This document shows, piece by piece, positions 1 through 5,426 of a stretch of DNA of 11,279 nucleotides (position 1 is its first letter; the number at the start of each line of letters is the position of its first letter). The notes under the pieces are model-generated. The model searched no databases, was not told the origin of the DNA, and was given only the letters and a program-made list of their open reading frames with translations. The DNA comes from Thiobacillus sp. (lineage in GTDB: Bacteria; Pseudomonadota; Gammaproteobacteria; Burkholderiales; Thiobacillaceae). The stretch spans positions 1 through 11,279 of the forward strand of contig NZ_JANJXQ010000169.1 in NCBI RefSeq assembly GCF_024708915.1, read 5' to 3'. The translations under genes were made by a program, and so were the position numbers.

Positions 1-19
1 TTTTGTATGATGACGCCTT

Positions 20-466
20 ATGGCTGAATACAACGAAGGCGCTTACAAACTGGCCCGCGAGGCCTATATCGAGCACAGCTGCCCGTTCGAGCGCGCGCTG
101 CTGTCGCGTTGCGCCGACTGCAGCCGCTCGCGCAGGCTCAACCTGGCCGAGCGCGAAGCGATCGCCTGCCGCGACCCGGTGGTGCGCGAATACTGCCTGG
201 CGTTCTATCAGGCGCTGCACGAGAACGCGCAGTTCGCGCTGAAGACCAGTCCCGACTCGCCGTGGCCGTTCGGCAAGGAAATCCGCGCCCAGTGCGGCGG
301 CGTGCGCGGATTGGCCGGCGCGATGGGCGGGGCGGCGGACGAAACCACCGATATCGCCGCCACCGTGTTGCAGGGCAACCAGCGGTTTGGCGGCAGCGCC
401 GATTTCCCCTACTCCGAAATCATGCGTGCCGTAGTGCATTACGAGCCGCGCAAACGGCGTTCGTGA
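20..466 (+). CDS. Hypothetical cysteine-rich cytoplasmic protein (148 aa)
   Basis: I do not recognise this family. The product has no signal peptide or membrane segment and should be cytoplasmic. Its N-terminal half carries five cysteines (C21, C31, C34, C50, C59), with a sixth at C92. The C21-x9-C31-x2-C34 grouping could bind Zn or an Fe-S cluster, which is inference only. The region around residues 93-120 is rich in Gly and Ala, and the C terminus is basic (RKRRS). The ATG at 20 has no clear Shine-Dalgarno. One frame entering from the left edge stays open until a TGA at 25-27, so the start may overlap the end of an upstream gene by 8 bases and be translationally coupled. The gene is separated by 79 bp from the copper operon and shows no metal-resistance signature, so a shared function is not implied. 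Confidence 0.7.
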   Translation: MAEYNEGAYKLAREAYIEHSCPFERALLSRCADCSRSRRLNLAEREAIACRDPVVREYCLAFYQALHENAQFALKTSPDSPWPFGKEIRAQCGGVRGLAGAMGGAADETTDIAATVLQGNQRFGGSADFPYSEIMRAVVHYEPRKRRS

Positions 467-518
467 GCGCGATGAAGCCGGATCGGGAACCTGGGCGGGG
501 ATGCTGCTGTCTTTCAAC

Positions 519-533
519 TGACTCATTTTTGAC
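519..533 (+). promoter_or_regulatory. TGAC direct repeat upstream of the copper operon (weak candidate operator)
   Basis: The 79-bp gap 467-545 contains TGAC at 519-522 and again at 530-533, an 11-bp period matching the helical spacing of OmpR-family half-sites. No convincing -35/-10 pair or CueR-type dyad is visible. Four-base repeats arise easily by chance, so this is only a candidate. Confidence 0.2.
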
Positions 534-545
534 GACACTGCCGGC

Positions 546-908
546 GTGCGTACCCGATTCCCCCGATTTCTGCTGATCCTGCTGATGCTGGCGGTTCCGC
601 TGCAGACGTTTGCGTCTGTCGCCATGCTGGATTGCCTGGTCGCGCCGTCTCCGGCTGCGGCGGCGCAGCCGGTCGACGCGGCGATGGCGGATTGCCATGA
701 GCAGGAGCAGCAGCCGGGCAGCCCTTCGGCGTCCTCCGATTGCGCACACTGCGCCGCCTGCGCCCTGGCGTCGGCGCTGCCGATTCCGGCTGCCGGCGTC
801 GCCTCGCCGGCGCCGGCAGCGCACCGCTATACCCCCCATCCCGCCGTAGCGTTCGGCGTTTTCGTCCCCGACGGTCCCGAGCGACCGCCCCGACCCGACC
901 TCACCTGA
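546..908 (+). CDS. CzcI-like small exported metal-efflux accessory protein (120 aa)
   Basis: This is a small exported protein that resembles the CzcI family found at the head of czc/cus-type efflux operons. The GTG start at 546 is chosen because it gives a complete signal peptide: basic MRTRFPR, a hydrophobic core at residues 8-19, and a cut near TFAS (21-24). The mature part has C30, C50-H51 and a C66-x-H68-C69-x2-C72 cluster, suited to soft-metal binding. The C-terminal PDGPERPPRP is characteristic of CzcI-like proteins. The family has no known enzymatic activity and is usually described as a regulator or accessory of the efflux system. A DUF2946-type copper protein is the main alternative. 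It is the first gene of the plus-strand copper operon. No strong Shine-Dalgarno precedes it. Confidence 0.7.
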   Translation: MRTRFPRFLLILLMLAVPLQTFASVAMLDCLVAPSPAAAAQPVDAAMADCHEQEQQPGSPSASSDCAHCAACALASALPIPAAGVASPAPAAHRYTPHPAVAFGVFVPDGPERPPRPDLT

Positions 909-912
909 ATCC

Positions 913-931
913 CGTGCCGGGCAAGGGCACG
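913..931 (+). other. Stem-loop in the 909-980 gap
   Basis: CGTGCC (913-918) pairs perfectly with GGCACG (926-931) across a 7-base loop, and TTT follows. It lies just after the CzcI-like stop codon. The short T run makes it at best a weak attenuator or processing site within the operon. Confidence 0.35.
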
Positions 932-947
932 TTTCATCGATTCTGAC

Positions 948-963
948 CGCGGCGTGTGCCGCG
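948..963 (+). other. Second stem-loop in the 909-980 gap
   Basis: CGCGGC (948-953) pairs perfectly with GCCGCG (958-963) across a GTGT loop, ending 17 bases before the next start codon. It sits close to the ribosome-binding region of the 981 gene and could modulate its translation. It may equally be incidental GC-rich structure. Confidence 0.35.
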
Positions 964-980
964 TGTTTGCGAGGTTCATC

Positions 981-1280
981 ATGTTGAAGGCTTTTTTTCG
1001 CCATGCGGCGCCGCCGGCGCGCGCAGGTTTTTTCTGGGCGTCCGCGCTGTGGGCGTGCGCCTGGATTCCGTCGGCCTCGGCGGCTGATGCCGTCGAGGCT
1101 GCGCCGCCGGAAGCGGTACTGTCTCCCTTCCGCCACTATCAGGGCTGGCGCGACGAGCCGTTGCAAGACTGGCGCGAGGCCAACGACCGCGTCGGCGCAG
1201 TCGGCGGCTGGCGCACCTATCTGCGCGAATCGCAGCAGCAGAACGACAACGACGCGGAGCATGCCCACCATGGACATTGA
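981..1280 (+). CDS. Small exported protein with His-rich tail, metal-efflux operon accessory (99 aa)
   Basis: The ATG at 981 is preferred over an in-frame GTG at 954 because GAGG lies 7 bases upstream (970-973) and the resulting N terminus is a normal signal peptide, with a hydrophobic stretch at 16-30 and a cut after SASA (about 34). The mature part has an aromatic, charged segment (SPFRHYQGW at 48-56, then DW, GGW and TY) and ends in EHAHHGH, a likely Cu/Zn-binding tail. Similar small proteins occur beside TolC-family and copper-oxidase genes in betaproteobacterial metal operons, but no biochemical role is known to me. Its 3' end overlaps the next start by 11 bases, indicating translational coupling. 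Confidence 0.65.
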   Translation: MLKAFFRHAAPPARAGFFWASALWACAWIPSASAADAVEAAPPEAVLSPFRHYQGWRDEPLQDWREANDRVGAVGGWRTYLRESQQQNDNDAEHAHHGH

Positions 1281-2703
1281 GAAGACGGCCGTGAGGCCTT
1301 TCCCCCGCCCCCCGCGCTCCCTTGCCGTGCTGTCTGCGGCATTGCTGCTGGGGGGCTGTGCGAGCCTGTCTCCGGACGGCGGGTTCGAGGCGATTCAATC
1401 CGCTGCCCGCTCGCACCTGCAGAAAGAGGTCGCCTGGTCGCGCGACGAGGCCGCCCGCCCGCACATTCAGTCGCGCATCGACGCCCTGCTGGCACAGCCG
1501 CTTTCGGCCGACGATGCGGTGCAGATTGCGCTCCTCAACAATCCCGGCCTGCAGGCAGCATTCAACACGCTGGGAATTGCCGAGGCCGACCGGGTGGCGG
1601 CGCAGCGTTTGCCGAATCCGGGGATTTCCATCGGCCGTCTGACGCGCGGCAGCGAGGTGGAATGGGAACGCAGCCTGCATCTCAATCTGGCGCGGCTGCT
1701 GACGCTGCCGATGCGCGCGGGAATCGAGCAGCGCCTGTTCGAGCAGACCCGGCGCATGCTGGTGCTCGACGTGCTGCGTCTGGCGGCCGACACGCGCCGC
1801 GCCTATTACAGCGCAGTGGCAGCCAGCCAGACCGCGCAATACCGGCAGCAGGCGCTGGACGCCGCCGGCGCCGGCGCCGAACTGGCGCGCCGCATGGCGC
1901 AGGTGGGCAACTGGAGCCGCCTGAAGCAGGCGCGCGAGCAATCGTTCTATGCCGACGCCGCACTGGCGGTGGCGCGCAGCGAACAGCTCAAGCTGCAAAC
2001 CCGCGAGCGCCTGGTCCGGCTGATGGGCCTGCCGAATGCGGACACGCTGCAGTTGCCGCCGCGTCTGCCGGATCTGCCCGCGGCGTTGCCGGCCCTGCCC
2101 GATGTCGAGCAGCAGGCGATGGCGTCGCGCCTGGATCTGCAGACGACCCGGCTGCAGACCGAGGCGCTGGCGAAAAATCTCGGGCTGATCCGCCGCACGC
2201 GTTTCATCAACGTGCTGGAACTCGGCGTCGTCAATAACGGTTCGAACGAGGAGCCGCAGCAGCGCGGCTATGAGATCAGCTTCGAGCTGCCGCTGTTCGA
2301 CTGGGGGCAGACCCGGGTGGCGGCGGCCGAATCGCGCTACCGCCAGGCGCTCGAGCGCGCGCGCGAGAGCGCGGTCAACGCGCGTTCCGAAGTGCGTGAA
2401 GCCTATGCCATGCAGCACAGCCAGTACGCCGTCGCGCGGCATCTGCGCGACGAGGTGGTGCCGCTGAAAAAACGTATTTCCGACGAAAACCTGCTGCGCT
2501 ATAACGGCATGCTGATCGGCGTGTTCGAGCTGCTGGCCGACGCCCGTTCGCAGATTGCCGCGGTCAACGCCGCCATCGACGCCCAGCGCGACTTCTGGCT
2601 GGCCGAGGCGGACTTGCGGATGGCGCTGCTCGGCACGCCCGGCAAAACCGCCGCGCCCACTTCTGTTTCCTCAGCCCCCGCCGTGGCGGCGGGCGGGCAT
2701 TGA
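1270..2703 (+). CDS. TolC-family outer-membrane efflux lipoprotein (CusC/CzcC-like, 477 aa)
   Basis: This is an outer-membrane channel of the RND efflux type, expected to trimerise and dock with a periplasmic adaptor and inner-membrane pump. The start at 1270 is favoured over the in-frame ATG at 1261 because GGAG (1256-1259) is 10 bases from 1270 but only 1 base from 1261. A lipoprotein signal ends in LLGGC, with acylated Cys30. The first OEP repeat begins near residue 78 (ADDAVQIALLNNP) and the second near residue 277. The FELPLFDWGQTR segment near residue 338 is the hallmark of the second repeat. Length is normal for the family. No adaptor or pump gene is adjacent in this operon; the nearest RND genes start at 9307. 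It overlaps the preceding small gene and is followed 11 bp later by the multicopper oxidase. Confidence 0.9.
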   Translation: MDIEKTAVRPFPRPPRSLAVLSAALLLGGCASLSPDGGFEAIQSAARSHLQKEVAWSRDEAARPHIQSRIDALLAQPLSADDAVQIALLNNPGLQAAFNTLGIAEADRVAAQRLPNPGISIGRLTRGSEVEWERSLHLNLARLLTLPMRAGIEQRLFEQTRRMLVLDVLRLAADTRRAYYSAVAASQTAQYRQQALDAAGAGAELARRMAQVGNWSRLKQAREQSFYADAALAVARSEQLKLQTRERLVRLMGLPNADTLQLPPRLPDLPAALPALPDVEQQAMASRLDLQTTRLQTEALAKNLGLIRRTRFINVLELGVVNNGSNEEPQQRGYEISFELPLFDWGQTRVAAAESRYRQALERARESAVNARSEVREAYAMQHSQYAVARHLRDEVVPLKKRISDENLLRYNGMLIGVFELLADARSQIAAVNAAIDAQRDFWLAEADLRMALLGTPGKTAAPTSVSSAPAVAAGGH

Positions 2704-2714
2704 AAGGATTTCCC

Positions 2715-4115
2715 ATGACTTCAAGACGTGATTTTTTCAAGCTCACCGGTGCGGCCGCGGCCGCCGGTGTCGGTGCCGCTTCAATCAGCAGCGTGGCGAT
2801 GGCGGCGCTTCCCGAAATCGTCAGCATGGACAAGCCGGATACCCAGCCGCCGCTGCTGCCGCCGACGGGGCGGCCCTACAACCCGGTGGCGACGCTCAAC
2901 GGCTGGACGCTGCCGTGGCGCATGAAGGACGGGGTGAAGGAATTCCATCTCGTCGCCGAGCCGGTCGTGCGCGAGATCGCGCCCGGCATGAAAGCGCATC
3001 TGTGGGGCTACAACGGGCAGAGCCCCGGCCCGACGATCGAGGTCGTCGAGGGCGACCGCGTGCGCCTCTACGTGACCAACCGCCTGCCCGAGCACACCAG
3101 CATCCACTGGCACGGCCAGCGCCTGCCCAACGGCATGGACGGCGTCGGCGGCCTCACCCAGCCTCAGATCCCGTCGGGCAAAACCTTCGTCTACGAGTTC
3201 GTCGCCCGCCGCCCCGGTACCTTCATGTACCACCCCCACGCCGACGAGATGGTGCAGATGGCGATGGGCATGATGGGGTTCTGGGTCACGCATCCGAAGG
3301 GCAGGCACCCGGCGATCGATCCGGTCGACCGCGATTTCTGCTTCCTGCTCAACGCCTACGACATCGACCCCGGCAGCTACACGCCGCAGGTCAACACCAT
3401 GCTCGACTTCAACCTGTGGACCTTCAACAGCCGCGCCTTCCCCGGCATCGACAGCCTCAACGTGAGGTTGGGCGACCGCGTGCGCATCCGCGTCGGCAAC
3501 CTCACCATGACCAACCATCCGATCCACCTGCACGGCGTCGAGTTCGAGGTCACCGGCACCGACGGCGGGCCGGTGCCGAAGTCCGCGCGCTGGCCCGAGG
3601 TGACGACCGACATCGCGGTCGGCCAGATGCGCCAGATCGAGTTCGTCGCCGACGAGGAGGGTGACTGGGCTTTCCACTGCCACAAGAGCCATCACACCAT
3701 GAACGCGATGGGGCACGGCGTGCCGACGATGATCGGCGTCGACCACACGGGGCTCGCCGGCAGGATCGCGAAGCTCATTCCCGACTACATGGTGATGGGC
3801 GAGCGCGGCATGGCCGACATGGGGGAGATGGAAATGCCGCTGCCCGACAACACCCTGCCGATGATGACGGGCCAGGGGCCCTACGGCCCGATCGAGATGG
3901 GCGGCATGTTCACCACGGTGAAGGTGCGGCGTGAGCAGCCGCGCGGCGACTATTCCGATCCCGGCTGGTTCCGTCACCCGCCGGGAACGGTGGCGCGCGA
4001 AGCCGCAGGCGAGGTCGCCGAGCCGCTGCGGGCGCCGCAGGCCGCCTCGCCGCAAGGGATGCCGCAAGACCTCGAACTGGTCGTCCGCAAACCCGCCGGC
4101 CATGCCGGCCACTGA
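2715..4115 (+). CDS. Tat-exported multicopper oxidase, apparently two-domain, with Met-rich C terminus (466 aa)
   Basis: This is a periplasmic copper oxidase, probably converting Cu(I) to less toxic Cu(II) as CopA/CueO-type enzymes do. The ATG at 2715 follows AAAGGA (2703-2708). A twin-arginine signal SRRDFFK is at 3-9, with cleavage near residues 29-31 (AMA). Trinuclear-site ligands are visible: H131-W-H133, H173-P-H175, H268-P-I-H271-L-H273 and H321-C322-H323. T1 ligands are H268, C322, H327 and M332 (HCH-x3-H-x4-M). Only 92 residues separate H175 from H268, too few for the middle cupredoxin domain of three-domain oxidases, so the fold looks two-domain (small-laccase-like). Residues 359-398 are Met-rich and the end reads HAGH. 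It is shorter than typical CopA. The next gene follows after 16 bp. Confidence 0.9.
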   Translation: MTSRRDFFKLTGAAAAAGVGAASISSVAMAALPEIVSMDKPDTQPPLLPPTGRPYNPVATLNGWTLPWRMKDGVKEFHLVAEPVVREIAPGMKAHLWGYNGQSPGPTIEVVEGDRVRLYVTNRLPEHTSIHWHGQRLPNGMDGVGGLTQPQIPSGKTFVYEFVARRPGTFMYHPHADEMVQMAMGMMGFWVTHPKGRHPAIDPVDRDFCFLLNAYDIDPGSYTPQVNTMLDFNLWTFNSRAFPGIDSLNVRLGDRVRIRVGNLTMTNHPIHLHGVEFEVTGTDGGPVPKSARWPEVTTDIAVGQMRQIEFVADEEGDWAFHCHKSHHTMNAMGHGVPTMIGVDHTGLAGRIAKLIPDYMVMGERGMADMGEMEMPLPDNTLPMMTGQGPYGPIEMGGMFTTVKVRREQPRGDYSDPGWFRHPPGTVAREAAGEVAEPLRAPQAASPQGMPQDLELVVRKPAGHAGH

Positions 4116-4131
4116 ACGAAAAGGAGATGAA

Positions 4132-4623
4132 ATGAGACCCACCCCGTTGTTGCTGGCCGCGTTGCTGGCGCTGCCGCTGGCGGTCAACGCCCATGGCGAC
4201 AGAACGCATGCGCCCGCGGCTGCCGAACAGACGCCATGGGGCATCGCTGGCGAGGCCGGCCAGGTCACCCGCACGATCGCTCTCGACATGAGCGACGCCA
4301 TGCGCTTTGCGCCCGACAGCCTCACTGTCGAGGAAGGCGAAACCGTGCGCTTCATCGTGAACAACCGCGGACGAATGCTGCACGAGCTCGTCATCGGCAC
4401 GCCCGACGCGCTCGCTGGGCATGCCGCGATGATGGCGAAGTTTCCCGACATGGTGCACGACGAGGCCTACATGACGCACGTCGACCCCGGTCAGGCCGGC
4501 GAGATCGTCTGGCACTTCAACCGCTCGGGCCGCTTCGAATTCGCCTGCCTGATCGCCGGCCACTACGAGGCCGGCATGCGCGGCACCCTTGTCGTCGTCC
4601 CCCGAACAGGAGTCGAGCAATGA
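4132..4623 (+). CDS. copI: CopI-type periplasmic cupredoxin, copper tolerance (163 aa)
   Basis: This is a plastocyanin/azurin-like single-domain copper protein. The ATG at 4132 has AAGGAG (4121-4126) at ideal spacing. The signal peptide covers residues 1-20 (cut after VNA), and the mature protein starts with HGDRTH, giving N-terminal His residues. The copper site is predicted as H84 (MLHELVIG), C139, H144 and M149, in the C-x4-H-x4-M arrangement of this family. The conserved TIALDMSDAMRFAP and HFNRSGRFEFAC stretches match CopI-like proteins of Rubrivivax and Vibrio, where CopI is a periplasmic copper-tolerance factor. The symbol is assigned by family resemblance. Its stop overlaps the start of the next gene (ATGA, 4620-4623), so the two are translationally coupled. 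Partners are probably the multicopper oxidase upstream and the CusF-like chaperone downstream. Confidence 0.85.
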   Translation: MRPTPLLLAALLALPLAVNAHGDRTHAPAAAEQTPWGIAGEAGQVTRTIALDMSDAMRFAPDSLTVEEGETVRFIVNNRGRMLHELVIGTPDALAGHAAMMAKFPDMVHDEAYMTHVDPGQAGEIVWHFNRSGRFEFACLIAGHYEAGMRGTLVVVPRTGVEQ

Positions 4624-4928
4624 AACGATGGATAACCCTGCTGGCCGCGCTCGTGATCGCGGCCCCGCTTCACGCCGCACCCGACACGCCGCCCGCCGCC
4701 GAGGCCCCGGCGACGAGCGAGGGCGTGGTCCGCAAGATCGATGCAGCGAACGGCAAGATCACCCTGAAGCACGGCCCGCTCGCCAACCTCGACATGCCGC
4801 CCATGACCATGGTGTTCCGGGTGTCGCCGGCACTGCTGGGCGCCCTGAAGGTGGGCGACATGGTGAGATTCCGCGCCGAGCGGATCGACGGCGCCTACGT
4901 CGTCACCGCGATCGAACCGCTCAGGTAG
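4620..4928 (+). CDS. CusF-like periplasmic copper/silver chaperone with Met in place of Trp (102 aa)
   Basis: This is a small exported OB-fold metallochaperone. The signal peptide spans residues 1-19 or so (cut near HAA), followed by a Pro/Ala linker to about residue 32 and the CusF domain at 35-102. E. coli CusF binds Cu(I)/Ag(I) with His36, Met47 and Met49, capped by Trp44. The equivalent H-x7-W-x2-M-x-M pattern here is H51, M59, M62 and M64, so the Trp position is Met. This would give a potential three-Met plus one-His site. It is likely to bind periplasmic Cu(I) and pass it to an efflux complex or to the oxidase encoded upstream. It is coupled to copI by a 4-bp ATGA overlap. Confidence 0.88.
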   Translation: MKRWITLLAALVIAAPLHAAPDTPPAAEAPATSEGVVRKIDAANGKITLKHGPLANLDMPPMTMVFRVSPALLGALKVGDMVRFRAERIDGAYVVTAIEPLR

Positions 4929-5018
4929 CGCCCCGGCACCTTGCTGCCAGGGCCGAGCGGACTACATTGAGGATGGCCGGCCCGCGTGCCGGTATCCGTC
5001 CATATTCAGGAGTTGAAG
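4929..5018 (+). other. Intergenic gap before the Gly/Met-repeat gene
   Basis: This 90-bp gap holds short GC-rich inverted repeats, including CCGGC/GCCGG around 4978-4992, but no stem followed by a T tract and no strong promoter. The only clear signal is AGGAG (5008-5012), the ribosome-binding site of the 5019 gene. Read-through from the cusF-like gene is the simplest reading. Confidence 0.4.
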
Positions 5019-5426
5019 ATGAAAGCATCGACATTGATCTTCCCGTTCGGCGTGGCGCTGGGCCTGTCCCTGCAGGCCTTCGCCCAGGCGCCCGCGCAGG
5101 AGCAGATGCGCGAGGAGACCCGGGCCACCCAGCAGATGCAGACGCAGGAGCGCGAGCGCATCTACGGGTCCGAGCTGATGACGCCGCAGGAACGGACCGA
5201 ATACCAGTCCCGCATGCGTGCCGCCAAAACCGAGCAGGAGCGCGCGGCGATCCGGCAGGAGCATCACAAGAAGATGCAGGCGCGCGCCAAGGCGCAGGGC
5301 AAGACCCTGCCTGACGAGCCACCCGCGGACCGTGGCCCCGGCATGGGCCCGGGCGGCGGTGGCATGGGTCCTGGCGGTGGCATGGGTCCCGGCGGCGGCA
5401 AGGGCATGGGCCCGGGCGGCTACTGA
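5019..5426 (+). CDS. Exported charged protein with C-terminal Gly/Met/Pro repeat (135 aa)
   Basis: The ATG at 5019 has AGGAG 6 bases upstream. The signal peptide is residues 1-22 (cut after AFA). The mature part has a Gln/Glu/Arg/Met-rich, probably helical or coiled-coil segment (25-95) with MTPQERTEYQSRM and EHHKKM, reminiscent of Spy/CpxP-like small periplasmic proteins, although the canonical LTxxQ motif is only loosely matched. Residues 106-135 form a low-complexity tail with four M-G-P-G-G units (M109, M116, M122, M130) ending in Y135. Met and His content suggests copper sequestration or envelope-stress sensing, but the function is unproven. It closes the copper operon. Its last 7 bases overlap the end of the convergent kinase gene. 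Confidence 0.65.
   Translation: MKASTLIFPFGVALGLSLQAFAQAPAQEQMREETRATQQMQTQERERIYGSELMTPQERTEYQSRMRAAKTEQERAAIRQEHHKKMQARAKAQGKTLPDEPPADRGPGMGPGGGGMGPGGGMGPGGGKGMGPGGY
5340..5420 (+). repeat. In-frame tandem repeat of a GGCATGGGYCC-type unit
   Basis: Four imperfect units (starting at 5340, 5361, 5379 and 5403; 18-24 bases each) share a GGCATGGG core followed by a Gly-coding GC-rich run. They encode the GMGPGG repeats of the exported protein. Unit length varies by whole codons, as expected of slippage or unequal recombination held in frame. Confidence 0.85.

Noticed and set aside
467..545. CueR-type MerR promoter or CusR/CopR palindrome before the copper operon
   Set aside because: No CueR-type dyad with 19-bp -35/-10 spacing and no TGACAA/TTGTCA palindrome is present; only a weak TGAC repeat is seen.
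979..2442. Long minus-strand open frame opposite the outer-membrane lipoprotein gene
   Set aside because: The translation is Arg/Gln/Ala-rich with no motif; the plus strand has a clear lipobox and OEP repeats.
2781..4451. Long minus-strand open frame opposite the multicopper oxidase and copI
   Set aside because: It is a GC-bias shadow. The plus strand carries intact copper-ligand motifs, signal peptides and ribosome-binding sites, while the antisense product is low-complexity Ala/Val/Asp/His with no recognisable fold.
5340..5420. CRISPR-like or intergenic repeat array
   Set aside because: The units are in frame inside a coding sequence, vary by whole codons and have no spacers.
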